From NCBI RefSeq assembly GCF_013184525.1, contig NZ_JAAOIZ010000005.1:372001-436000 (forward strand): a stretch of DNA of 64,000 nucleotides, given 5' to 3'. Positions 43,871 to 51,914 of the stretch are shown here, one piece after another. The stretch is from Chryseobacterium sp. LAM-KRS1 (GTDB taxonomy: Bacteria > Bacteroidota > Bacteroidia > Flavobacteriales > Weeksellaceae). The translations under genes were made by a program, and so were the position numbers. The notes under the pieces are model-generated. The model saw nothing but the letters and a program-made list of their open reading frames with translations. It did no database searches and was not told the origin of the DNA. The number at the start of each line of letters is the position of its first letter. The first letter of the stretch is position 1.

Positions 43871-45019
43871 CTATTCTTTTTTGAGCACATACATGCTTGA
43901 AAACAATTTATTATCATCAAATATTAAATTGATTTTATAAGCAGGATTTTTAATCTCTAAATAATTGGAGTACTTTAATCCCGGATCTCCTACAACATCA
44001 TTTTTACCTATGATCTTTAATACATCCTCTCCTTTCATTCCTTTTTTCAACTGATTCCCAAAGGAAACCTCCACCGCTTCAAAGTCATTGATCGCATAAC
44101 CTTTCAAAATGTTATTTTTCTGATCATTTTCACCGTTTTTTCCAGCCGTGAAATAAAAATGAAAATTATTATAGGTATTTTGCTGCATCAATTCTTTGAG
44201 GTCTCCTTTTGAATCTACGGTGGTTATTCTTTCAAAATTTTTGTTGAGCGAAGATTTAACAAAATCCGCTTCGGTTGAAATACCAAGTGCAAGACCGTTT
44301 ATATTCCAGCTTTTATCAATTTTGATAACAGGTTTATCTTTGATATCTTTAGAATCGGTTCTGTTCTTGGTGAGTTCCTTCGTATAAGATTCATTGTCAC
44401 ATCCGCCAAAATCTATAAGACCGTTCATAGCATCCCAATAACATGTTTTTGAAAGATTTGTATTATTCAGAATAATTAGCCTGTCATAGTCCGGTGCATA
44501 GAAAATATATCGATTGTCTTTTTTTACATTCCAGTATAACCCATTATCCGTATTAGGATTTTTAATTCCCTTTCCGTACCGGCTTTCGAGCTTTTTTAGG
44601 ATTTCTTTCTTCAGGGCAGGAGTTTTCATTTCTATCCTGAATCCATATATCGTGGGATCTGCTTTTTGCTTTTTCAAAATTGCAGCAAGTTCTTTTTTAT
44701 CTTTAAAACCCTGCATATCAAAATGACCTCCACCAAATTTTGTAATACTGTCTGTTTTCAATCGCTCGGAATTAATCTGGAAAAATACTTTTTGTCCTTT
44801 TAAGTCTATTCCGTCAAACGTAAATTTCTCTGAATTATCTATTTCAATAAATAAACAAAAGGGATATTCAACAGTATTTACTTCAACCATATTTTTATTT
44901 TTAAAGTCGATCAGATCTTCAATGGACTCATTCAATCTCAATGTTGAAAGATCTGTTTTTCCCTGTCCTTTACAGGCAATAATTAAAATTGAGCATACTA
45001 CTAAATATAGGTATTTCAT
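43871..45019 (-). CDS. Lipoprotein of unknown function
   Basis: A 382-aa lipoprotein (MKYLYLVVCSILIIAC, Cys16). The mature protein is a hydrophilic, Lys/Asn-rich chain with repeated beta strands. The last third contains LGISTEADFVKSSLNKNFE and FGNQLKKGMKGEDVLKIIGKNDVVGDPG. These two resemble the SmpA/OmlA-like 'KGMTxxEVxxxxG' motif, so a small BLIP/OmlA-type domain is possible but unproven. It is monocistronic and convergent with the peptidase gene. Confidence 0.65.
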   Translation of the reverse strand: MKYLYLVVCSILIIACKGQGKTDLSTLRLNESIEDLIDFKNKNMVEVNTVEYPFCLFIEIDNSEKFTFDGIDLKGQKVFFQINSERLKTDSITKFGGGHFDMQGFKDKKELAAILKKQKADPTIYGFRIEMKTPALKKEILKKLESRYGKGIKNPNTDNGLYWNVKKDNRYIFYAPDYDRLIILNNTNLSKTCYWDAMNGLIDFGGCDNESYTKELTKNRTDSKDIKDKPVIKIDKSWNINGLALGISTEADFVKSSLNKNFERITTVDSKGDLKELMQQNTYNNFHFYFTAGKNGENDQKNNILKGYAINDFEAVEVSFGNQLKKGMKGEDVLKIIGKNDVVGDPGLKYSNYLEIKNPAYKINLIFDDNKLFSSMYVLKKE

Positions 45020-45089
45020 GATATTAGGTAACAATTAGTGAAAGACCAATATAGCAAGAAATAATGATTAGTTTCCTATATCATGAATA

Positions 45090-45539
45090 TTATACATTAA
45101 ACTGCCGTAAATGATGATCCATGTGTTTATAAACAAACATGCCCAAATCCTCTGTTTTCATTTTCCCAAAGAAATTATGGATAAAATCAGGATTTGAATA
45201 GTTTTCATAAGCAGCAATCTGCTCCAACCATTTTTTTTTATATAAGTCCGTATCTCCTGTTTTTTCTTTAATGGCAAATTCACCGGCCGGTACATTTTTA
45301 TCCATGACAGCTCCTTCCCGTAATAATCTTTTTAAAGCCATTCTCCCAAATAGTTTTCCCAAAAATTCCTGTTTATATTCTTGTTTATTTCTTCCTAAAA
45401 TCCAATCATTCCAAACGGTACAGTGTCTGATCATCTGATAAAGATTCATCTTTCCCCACTGTGCAGTGTTACTATCTGTTAGTGCACTGATCCTTTCGAT
45501 CAGCTCCTGCCTGTCTTTATGTTCAAATATTGTTTTCAT
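45090..45539 (-). CDS. DUF1569 / DinB-like protein
   Basis: A 149-aa all-helical protein of DUF1569, related to the DinB/YfiT metal-binding four-helix bundle. Probable metal-ligand histidines are in MIRHCTVWND and in the C-terminal KHMDHHLRQF. The segment TAQWGKMNLYQMIRHC is the family signature. DinB-like enzymes include bacillithiol and thiol transferases; the reaction here is unknown. It is divergent from the GlxA-type regulator gene, with 120 bp between the starts. Confidence 0.85.
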   Translation of the reverse strand: MKTIFEHKDRQELIERISALTDSNTAQWGKMNLYQMIRHCTVWNDWILGRNKQEYKQEFLGKLFGRMALKRLLREGAVMDKNVPAGEFAIKEKTGDTDLYKKKWLEQIAAYENYSNPDFIHNFFGKMKTEDLGMFVYKHMDHHLRQFNV

Positions 45540-45659
45540 AACTGATTTTTATGTAAAATTAAAGAGCCTCTTTGTAAAAAGGGCAACGCATAAATGACAA
45601 CATGCAGTGCATTTTGTGCCATTTAATTATGTACTTTTGAGTATACAAGCACTGATATT

Positions 45660-46646
45660 ATGAAACATATTTCAATTATAGTGTATGAAGATGCCATGCC
45701 TACAGCCGTCTCCACGGTAACAGCACTTTTAAGCAGTGCCAATGAGATGGCATTAATGAATGGCAGGCCACTTCCCTTTCATATAGAACTTATCGGTGTT
45801 CATCATAAAGAAGTTTCATCCGGGCTGCCTATGCAGTTTTGCTGTAGCAGAACACTGACAGAAAAATTCGATACGGATGTGGTGATTGTGGCTCCCATGA
45901 AATCCGGACAGGAAGATGTGAATGCCATATTAACAAAAAATGCTGTACTGACGGGATGGATTCTGAAAAAGTATGAACAAAAATGTGAGATCATCAGTCT
46001 TTGTACCGGAGCATATTTCCTTGCTGAAAGCGGACTTCTTGATCATATGCCTGCGACTTCACATTGGAACGCTATAGAAGATCTTCAGTATCGATACCCT
46101 TTGATCGATTTCAAACCGGACCATGTGGTTACTCATTCAAAGGCGATCATTACAGGCGGTGGCGGATTTTCATCATTGAATGCAATTTTGTATTTCATTG
46201 AAAAAAACTGCGGTAAAGAAGTGGCGATTTCTTTAAGCAAATTCTATGCTCTTGACTATGGACGAAGTTCCCAAGGCATTTTTACGATCTTTTCCGGACA
46301 GCGCAGGCATAATGATGATGAAATCCATAAAGCACAAAGTTATATTGAAAAGGAATTTACAACAGAAATTTCAGTAGAACAGATCGCCAGCCAGGTGAAT
46401 ATGAGCCGCAGAAATTTTATCCGCCGTTTTAAAAATGCGACTTCCTTAAATCCTATAGAGTACATCCAGCGTGTAAAGGTGGAAGCTGCAAAGAAAGCTC
46501 TTGAATCTGGAGAACACAATATTGCTGATGTTACTTACAGTATCGGTTATAACGATCTTAAAACCTTCAGAACGGTCTTTAAAAGAATCACAGGACTCAC
46601 TCCGGCAGATTACAGGAACAAATATAAAAGCCAGGAAATAGATTAA
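45660..46646 (+). CDS. GlxA-family transcriptional regulator
   Basis: A 328-aa regulator combining an N-terminal DJ-1/PfpI (class I glutamine amidotransferase-like) domain with a C-terminal AraC-type HTH. The nucleophile-elbow cysteine is in CEIISLCTGAYFLAESGLLD. The HTH is in AQSYIEKEFTTEISVEQIASQVNMSRRNFIRRFKNAT and its second half in DVTYSIGYNDLKTFRTVFKRITGLTP. Such regulators sense small metabolites, often nitrogen compounds. It is divergent from the DUF1569 gene and precedes the AAA ATPase gene by 30 bp. Confidence 0.9.
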   Translation: MKHISIIVYEDAMPTAVSTVTALLSSANEMALMNGRPLPFHIELIGVHHKEVSSGLPMQFCCSRTLTEKFDTDVVIVAPMKSGQEDVNAILTKNAVLTGWILKKYEQKCEIISLCTGAYFLAESGLLDHMPATSHWNAIEDLQYRYPLIDFKPDHVVTHSKAIITGGGGFSSLNAILYFIEKNCGKEVAISLSKFYALDYGRSSQGIFTIFSGQRRHNDDEIHKAQSYIEKEFTTEISVEQIASQVNMSRRNFIRRFKNATSLNPIEYIQRVKVEAAKKALESGEHNIADVTYSIGYNDLKTFRTVFKRITGLTPADYRNKYKSQEID

Positions 46647-46676
46647 ATCATTTTCCTTTTAAAAAACTCCATAAAA

Positions 46677-47231
46677 ATGGGAACGAAATACCTTAGAAAC
46701 AACTTTTACATCATCACCGGTGGTCCCGGTGTTGGAAAAACAACTCTACTGAACGAGCTTGAAAATGCAGGATATCGGACAGTAGAAGAAGATGCAAGAC
46801 AAATCATTAAAGAACAGATAAAAAATAAAGGAAATGGACTTCCATGGGGAAACAGAGAACTCTATACGGATCTTATGATCAGTGCATCTTTACAAAGTTA
46901 TGAGGCTGTTTCTGCTGTTCGGGATGAGATTGTTTTTTTTGATCGTGGGATTATAGATGCTTTTTGCTATGCACGTATGATTCAACTACCTGTTAGCCCT
47001 GAAATGAAAAGTATTACTAAAAACTATCGATATAATCCTCAAATATTTATTCTTCCACCCTGGCCGGAAATTTACAGAACAGACGGCGAAAGAAAGCAAA
47101 CCTGGGAAGAAGCAGCAGAAACTTATGATGTGATGAGGTCTACCTATATTGATTATGGTTATACGCCTATAGATGTACCGCCTGATACTCCGCAGGCACG
47201 GGCAAACTTTATTCTCAGGAATATCATATAA
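46677..47231 (+). CDS. AAA-family ATPase/kinase-like protein
   Basis: A 184-aa P-loop protein of the AAA_28 type. The Walker A motif is GGPGVGKTT (residues 15-23), followed by GYRTVEEDARQII and a probable Walker B region in IVFFDRGIIDAFCYARM. These proteins resemble nucleotide kinases and act as small NTPases of unknown target. It follows the GlxA-type regulator gene by 30 bp on the same strand and is probably co-transcribed. Confidence 0.82.
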   Translation: MGTKYLRNNFYIITGGPGVGKTTLLNELENAGYRTVEEDARQIIKEQIKNKGNGLPWGNRELYTDLMISASLQSYEAVSAVRDEIVFFDRGIIDAFCYARMIQLPVSPEMKSITKNYRYNPQIFILPPWPEIYRTDGERKQTWEEAAETYDVMRSTYIDYGYTPIDVPPDTPQARANFILRNII

Positions 47232-47286
47232 AGTGATTTCCAACAATAAAAAGCAACCATTCTTACATTTCAGCCCTTTGCAATAA

Positions 47287-48201
47287 TCAGTTAAACGATT
47301 GCTTAAACATAAGGGGTGTGATATTCATTTTCTTTTTGAATAATTTATTAAATGATTGTGAATGCTCGAATCCCAGCTGATAAGCTATTTCTGCTACAGA
47401 TAAGCTGGTGGTTGTAAGATATTCTTTCGCTTTTTCAATTAATTTTTCATGGATATGTTGCTGGGCATTTTGACCTGTAAGGTTACGAAGCATATCACTC
47501 AGGTAATGGGGTGACAGGTTCAGTCGGGAAGCCAGAAACTCAACGGTAGGAAGTCCATTTTGTAAGGTCTCCTGATCTTCAAAATAATTCTCCAGGATCT
47601 TTTCCATCCGGGAAAGAAGATCATTGCTTACGGTTTTGCGGGTAATAAACTGACGCTTATAAAATCTGTTGCTGTAATTGAGTAATACTTCAATATAAGA
47701 TATAATGACATCCTGGCTGATATCATCAATCGCAGTATGGAGTTCTCCATTGATATTATCCAGCAATCCTACGATAAGCTTCTTCTCTTTGTCGGATAAG
47801 TGAAGTGCTTCATTTGTATCGTAAGAAAAGAAGCCATATTTCTTTATATTCTTAGCCAAGGGATAATTCCTAATAAAATCAGGATGTATGAATAAGGTAT
47901 ATCCATGGTATTCCGCTTCTTCGTCAGTGGACAGGATCTGGTTGGGAGCCGTAAACATCATTCCCCCTTCATTAAAGTCATAATATCCTTGCCCATATCC
48001 CATTTTCCCGTTCTCCGAAAATTTATATGATATCTTGTAAAAATTCAAGACAAAATTCCGGTTTAGTATTTCTTTATTTACGCTCATTGTGGTATTATCC
48101 ACAAGACTGATCAGAGGATGTAGGGGTTTGGGAACCTGTAATATATCGTGCAGCTCGGAAATAGAGGAAATTTTCAGAGGAGCATTATCTTTCTTTTCCA
48201 T
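47287..48201 (-). CDS. AraC-family transcriptional regulator
   Basis: A 304-aa regulator with an N-terminal cupin-like sensor (NRNFVLNFYKISYKFSENGKMGYGQGYYDFNEGGMMFTAPNQ) and a C-terminal AraC HTH (PTVEFLASRLNLSPHYLSDMLRNLTGQNAQQHIHEKLI...SVAEIAYQLGFEHSQSFNKLFKKKMNITP). I start at MEKKDN; the longer frame overlaps the upstream SDR gene. Its neighbour encodes an SDR oxidoreductase on the same strand, 76 bp upstream, a pairing frequently seen for AraC regulators of aldehyde or ketone detoxification. Confidence 0.88.
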   Translation of the reverse strand: MEKKDNAPLKISSISELHDILQVPKPLHPLISLVDNTTMSVNKEILNRNFVLNFYKISYKFSENGKMGYGQGYYDFNEGGMMFTAPNQILSTDEEAEYHGYTLFIHPDFIRNYPLAKNIKKYGFFSYDTNEALHLSDKEKKLIVGLLDNINGELHTAIDDISQDVIISYIEVLLNYSNRFYKRQFITRKTVSNDLLSRMEKILENYFEDQETLQNGLPTVEFLASRLNLSPHYLSDMLRNLTGQNAQQHIHEKLIEKAKEYLTTTSLSVAEIAYQLGFEHSQSFNKLFKKKMNITPLMFKQSFN

Positions 48202-48277
48202 AATATAAATGTAAGCATTATTTAAAGTTAAAAAGACAGTGCAGTCGTTATATCTGCACTGTTCTTTGAATGAATAT

Positions 48278-49075
48278 TTATATAAATTGCTTTCCGAATT
48301 GTTCACGGAATGCTTCTGCTCCCATCTCCAGACGTTGTGCATACAGCTCATTAGCATCTTTACCTGCAACATAGCGAAGTTGCTTTTTACCGTCGGTAGC
48401 AGCTTCATATACTACTTCAGCAATTAATTCAGGCTCTGAAGCCCCTTCCATCATCGCTTCCGTATTGGAAAACATAGTATTGATCATTGGTTCATATTCC
48501 GGTTGGGTACCCATATCCAGCGACCTACTGATAAAATCTGTTTTAATCCCGCCTGGAGAAACGGTTTTTATATCTACCCCGAAGGTATTCAGTTCAAATG
48601 CCAGGCTTTCGCTCCATCCTTCCAATGCCCACTTCGTGGCATGATAGGTAGATCCTAATGGAAAAGCAATCAAGCCTCCAATAGAAGTTGTAGTAATGAA
48701 CATTCCGCTTCTCTTTTCCCTGAAATAAGGAATAAATGCCTGTGTAACACGGATCACTCCTAAAAGATTGGTATTTAATTGTTTTACGATCTGATCATCT
48801 GTTAAAGCTTCCAAAGGTCCTATTAAACCATATCCCGCATTATTGAATACAAGGTCTATCGAACTCATCTCCAATGCCTTTTTTACTGTAGATTTGATCT
48901 GTTCCGGATTGGTAACATCCAAAGGAAGTAACGTTACATTTTCTAAAGTATGCAGTTCGGTATCAGATTCCGGATTTCTCATCGTTGCTATTACATTCCA
49001 TCCTTTGCTTTGAAATAATTTGGCACTCGCTTTTCCAAGTCCTGTAGAGGCACCTGTTATAAAAATTGTTTTCAT
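48278..49075 (-). CDS. SDR-family oxidoreductase
   Basis: A 265-aa classical short-chain dehydrogenase. The cofactor motif is TGASTGLGKASA near the start, then NNAGYG, and the active-site Tyr/Lys pair lies in YHATKWALEGWSESLAFEL. The C-terminal region continues beyond the core as in the 'oxidoreductase, SDR family' group. The substrate is unknown. Just upstream is TTGTATT-8 nt-AATACAA (49082-49103), a possible operator. Probably transcribed together with the AraC gene downstream. Confidence 0.9.
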   Translation of the reverse strand: MKTIFITGASTGLGKASAKLFQSKGWNVIATMRNPESDTELHTLENVTLLPLDVTNPEQIKSTVKKALEMSSIDLVFNNAGYGLIGPLEALTDDQIVKQLNTNLLGVIRVTQAFIPYFREKRSGMFITTTSIGGLIAFPLGSTYHATKWALEGWSESLAFELNTFGVDIKTVSPGGIKTDFISRSLDMGTQPEYEPMINTMFSNTEAMMEGASEPELIAEVVYEAATDGKKQLRYVAGKDANELYAQRLEMGAEAFREQFGKQFI

Positions 49076-49240
49076 TTTTTGTTGTATTAAAATTACAATA
49101 CAAATGTCCGTACTCGGAAAATGACTGAAGTTGCCAAAACGGATATTGATGTAGCCAAAATGGAAATCAGCCTTTTTGAAAGAAAAAATGGCTGAACATG
49201 GCTTATTTTTAAATGGATATTAATATATTTGACCCACTAA

Positions 49241-49312
49241 GGCCTCATAGTTCAATGGATAGAACAAAAGTTTCCTAAACTTTAGATCCAGGTTCGATCC
49301 CTGGTGAGGCTA
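49241..49312 (+). tRNA. tRNA-Arg (anticodon CCT)
   Basis: A full cloverleaf: acceptor GGCCTCA/TGAGGCT, D stem GTTC/GAAC, anticodon stem AAAGT/ACTTT with loop TTCCTAA (anticodon CCT at 49274-49276), T arm CCAGG-TTCGATC-CCTGG. The first acceptor pair is G-T. The CCA end is not encoded. Confidence 0.93.
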
Positions 49313-49589
49313 CACATCACCTTTTGTTCAAAGCTCTAAAAATAGTATCCCCGAAACATTCAAAATCGGAATTAAACAAGCGGCAACTTTATTTGAAGTG
49401 AAAGTTCTTTTTTTCATAGTTGAAAAATAGAACTTGACGCTACTTTGGTAAAGTAAGTTCCATAATTATTTTTGATAAACGACTAGTATAATTCACCACT
49501 TTATGATCATGATCATAAAAACAAATGTATAGCAATCACTATTTTTGAATACGAAACATCACCTTAATAATAATTTTCATCATTTTAGT

Positions 49590-49617
49590 CTAAAGCTTCC
49601 CTTCAGCGGGAAGCTTT
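49590..49617 (+). terminator. Terminator downstream of tRNA-Arg
   Basis: Stem AAGCTTCCC/GGGAAGCTT with loop TTCAGC, followed by TTATTTAAT. Confidence 0.65.
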
Positions 49618-49663
49618 TATTTAATAACTTATTACATGCTTATATGTAATGCATTTGCAGCAG

Positions 49664-49687
49664 GGGCTTTTCATTTATGAGAAGCCC
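49664..49687 (+). terminator. Second hairpin terminator
   Basis: Stem GGGCTTTTCAT/ATGAGAAGCCC with a 2-nt TT centre and one T-G pair, followed by TTTTCCC. Confidence 0.6.
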
Positions 49688-49836
49688 TTTTCCCTTATTT
49701 CAGAATTGTAATAAACATAATTATAATTACCTGGAGTCTTACAAAACATAGATTTCTTTAATTTGTTTTGTGATCGCTATGTTTTAAATTAAATTTGTAT
49801 TCCCATTATTCCTCATAACAATAACACGTATTTTAC

Positions 49837-50784
49837 ATGATAAAACAATTTTTCAGCCTGGCTATTATTTTGTCGACAGCCATTTGTTCCGCACAGAACA
49901 GCTTCAAAGTAATCCCATTGGGGATTTATGGTGGAGGTGATGAAAGTAATTTATCCAGCTACATGGCTGCTCCGGTGCATTCTGACAATTATATTACTCT
50001 TGATGCCGGAACAATACGTTCCGGAATTGAAAAAGCAATAAAGAAGGGAAATTTTAAACAAAATTCTGCATTGCAGGTGATCCAACAAAATATCAAAGGC
50101 TATCTTATCTCCCATGCACATCTTGATCATGTAAGCGGATTGATCATCAACAGCCCGGATGATACAAAAAAGTCCGTGTATACACTACCTTCTGTTGGAA
50201 ACATCATTACAGATAAATATTTCTCGTGGCAAAGCTGGGCTAATTTTACCGATACCGGAGAAACACCCAGGTTAGGTAAATATAAAATGATCAGTCTGGA
50301 AGAAAACAGGGAAATACCTCTAACAGACACAGAAATGTATGTGACAGCTTTTCCGCTTAGCCACGTCAACCCTTATGAAAGTACAGCTTTTCTTTTACGG
50401 TATAATGACGATTACCTTCTTTACCTGGGAGATACGGGAAGCGATCGTATAGAAAAAAGCAATAAGCTCGAAAAACTATGGAAACAGGTTGCTCCACATG
50501 TAAATAAGCAAAAGCTAAAAGGAATTCTAATAGAAGTTTCTTTTCCAAATGAACAACCGGATAAATCATTATTTGGACATCTTACCCCAGCGTTATTGGA
50601 AAATGAATTGAATATTCTAAATGGTTTTTGTCAACCCGGAAAACTAAAAAACGTCCCTGTAATCATTACCCACCTGAAACCTGTGGATGATAACATAGAG
50701 AAAATCAAGAAGCAACTGAAGGAAAAAAATACTTTGGGAATCCGGTATATTTTCCCTGTACAAGGAGAAAAAATCACTTTGTAA
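49837..50784 (+). CDS. Class II 3',5'-cyclic-nucleotide phosphodiesterase (exported)
   Basis: A 315-aa metallo-beta-lactamase-fold enzyme of the class II cyclic-nucleotide phosphodiesterase family (PF02112; CpdP and yeast PDE1 relatives). The metal-binding motif is H-x-H-x-D-H at His93, His95, Asp97 and His98. Other family segments are FKVIPLGIYGGGDESNLSSYM, YITLDAGTI and YLLYLGDTGSDRIE. A signal peptide (ending CSAQ20) places it outside the cytoplasm, where it could scavenge external cAMP or cGMP. It is followed by the bacteriocin-like peptide gene, which has its own promoter. Confidence 0.87.
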   Translation: MIKQFFSLAIILSTAICSAQNSFKVIPLGIYGGGDESNLSSYMAAPVHSDNYITLDAGTIRSGIEKAIKKGNFKQNSALQVIQQNIKGYLISHAHLDHVSGLIINSPDDTKKSVYTLPSVGNIITDKYFSWQSWANFTDTGETPRLGKYKMISLEENREIPLTDTEMYVTAFPLSHVNPYESTAFLLRYNDDYLLYLGDTGSDRIEKSNKLEKLWKQVAPHVNKQKLKGILIEVSFPNEQPDKSLFGHLTPALLENELNILNGFCQPGKLKNVPVIITHLKPVDDNIEKIKKQLKEKNTLGIRYIFPVQGEKITL

Positions 50785-50835
50785 AAAGATAAACAGTTTT
50801 TTAAATAACAGATAATTTCCTATTACATAATTCAT

Positions 50836-50843
50836 TACATTTG
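50836..50843 (+). promoter_or_regulatory. -7 box of the bacteriocin-like gene
   Basis: TACATTTG, an exact match to TAnnTTTG, 24 bp before the ATG. The -33 element is weak. Confidence 0.5.
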
Positions 50844-50866
50844 TTTTACAACTAAAACTATGTACT

Positions 50867-51040
50867 ATGAAAAATTTAAAATCATTGGAAAGAAGTGAAC
50901 TAAGACGTATTAATGGTGGATACCTGCAATGTCCTGCCAACCTGGAATGTGGTGATGACTGGTGCTGCATTAACGGAGCATGCCGTCCAAGATCACAAGC
51001 AGGGCCTAATGGGTTATGCATGGCCATTATTATCGATTAG
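50867..51040 (+). CDS. Bacteriocin-like peptide with double-glycine leader and six-Cys core
   Basis: A 57-aa precursor. Residues 1-18 form a typical double-glycine leader (MKNLKSLERSELRRINGG) like the Chryseobacterium 'bacteriocin-like' family. The 39-residue core has six cysteines at 22, 28, 33, 34, 39 and 51, spaced C-x5-C-x4-CC-x4-C-x11-C, which fits the inhibitor-cystine-knot spacing. The core is acidic near residues 27-31 with a basic stretch at 40-42. It has its own promoter box and a strong terminator. No peptidase-type ABC exporter, immunity or modification gene is adjacent, so the exporter must be elsewhere. Confidence 0.75.
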   Translation: MKNLKSLERSELRRINGGYLQCPANLECGDDWCCINGACRPRSQAGPNGLCMAIIID

Positions 51041-51048
51041 AATTGATC

Positions 51049-51079
51049 AAAAGGCAAAGAATAACTTTCTTTGCCTTTT
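51049..51079 (+). terminator. Terminator of the bacteriocin-like gene
   Basis: A perfect 11-bp stem (AAAAGGCAAAG / CTTTGCCTTTT) with a 9-nt loop, followed by GATTTT. It lies 8 bp after the stop codon. Confidence 0.8.
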
Positions 51080-51083
51080 GATT

Positions 51084-51833
51084 TTACCGTACTTCTATAC
51101 CCGCTTCTATATAAGGTTTTAAATAATCAGAATCGGGATCAGCTTCTGTGATGATAACATTCAGGGAATTCGTGGCGCATATGTAAAAGGATTCCGATTT
51201 TCCCAGTTTATCTGAGGTCGATAAGGCAATCGTACATTTTGAAGTTTCTATCATTACTCTTTTAACCAGACTATCTTCGTAATCATCTCCCGTCACACCC
51301 ATCTCCAGATCAATACTGCAAACACCCAGTAGACAGATATCTGCCCTGATATTTCTTATACTTTGTATGGTTTCGTACCCTGTTGTAGAGAATGAAATTT
51401 TATTCAGCATTCCTCCCATAAACAAAACTTCAATTTCTGTATGGTCTTCCAAAAGAGAAGCCACAGGAAAGCTATTGGTGACAACAGTTAAAGCGATATC
51501 CTTTGGCAAATTCGCTACTACAGCCAATGCTGAGGTTCCTGAATCCACAAGCAGAACCATTCCGGGAGTGATATATTCCAAAACCTTCTCTGCAATCATC
51601 TTTTTGTGGGCCACATCAATATTCTGCCGGTCCTTAAAATGCAACGGCATTGATGACCGTTGAAGAGCACCACCACGGACAGCTTTAAGCAACCCTTTAT
51701 CGGATAATTCTTTAATATCCCGGCGTATGGTATCTTCAGATACTTTAAGGGTTTTGCTCAATTGATCAAGCAAAACCTTTTTGTCCTTGGCCAGATATTC
51801 CAGAATGCGATCCTGTCTTTCAGCTTTTATCAT
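51084..51833 (-). CDS. DeoR/GlpR-family transcriptional regulator
   Basis: A 249-aa DeoR-type regulator. The N-terminal HTH is RQDRILEYLAKDKKVLLDQLSKTLKVSEDTIRRDIKELSDKGLLKAVRGGA. The C-terminal DeoRC sensor (IDVAHKKMIAEKV..MVLLDSGTSALAVVANLPKD..LTVVTNSFPVA..MGGMLN) usually binds a phosphorylated sugar. I start at MIKAERQ; the residues upstream are hydrophobic noise from the promoter region. It is divergent from the 5'-nucleotidase gene. Five phased TGCAA repeats lie in the shared 81-bp gap, so it probably regulates both. Confidence 0.9.
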   Translation of the reverse strand: MIKAERQDRILEYLAKDKKVLLDQLSKTLKVSEDTIRRDIKELSDKGLLKAVRGGALQRSSMPLHFKDRQNIDVAHKKMIAEKVLEYITPGMVLLVDSGTSALAVVANLPKDIALTVVTNSFPVASLLEDHTEIEVLFMGGMLNKISFSTTGYETIQSIRNIRADICLLGVCSIDLEMGVTGDDYEDSLVKRVMIETSKCTIALSTSDKLGKSESFYICATNSLNVIITEADPDSDYLKPYIEAGIEVR

Positions 51834-51856
51834 AACACAAATATAGAAAATATTTA

Positions 51857-51913
51857 TTGCAAGATAATGCAACTTTATGCAATATTTAATATATTTGTTG
51901 CAAATAATTGCAA
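51857..51913. promoter_or_regulatory. Phased TGCAA operator repeats
   Basis: TGCAA occurs at 51858, 51868, 51878, 51899 and 51909, always on the same strand, with spacings of 10, 10, 21 and 10 bp. The -7 box TATATTTG of the nucleotidase gene (51890-51897) sits in the gap between the third and fourth repeats. Repressor binding on one helix face would block the promoter. Confidence 0.65.
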
Positions 51914-51914
51914 A

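Larger units (their letters stand above)
49313..49836. other. Intergenic region after tRNA-Arg
   Basis: 524 bp without a recognised gene. It contains TACTTT-GGT-AAAGTA (49441-49455), a perfect 20-bp palindrome at 49500-49519 (TTTATGATCATGATCATAAA), a -7-like TATTTTTG (49540-49547), a terminator near 49590-49617, and a second one at 49664-49687. The decamer ACATCACCTT occurs right after the tRNA and again at about 49556. Confidence 0.5.

Noticed and set aside
49082..49103. Strong operator claim for TTGTATT-8 nt-AATACAA before the SDR gene
   Set aside because: A 7-bp A/T-rich repeat is easily produced by chance in this composition; mentioned only as a possibility in the gene entry.
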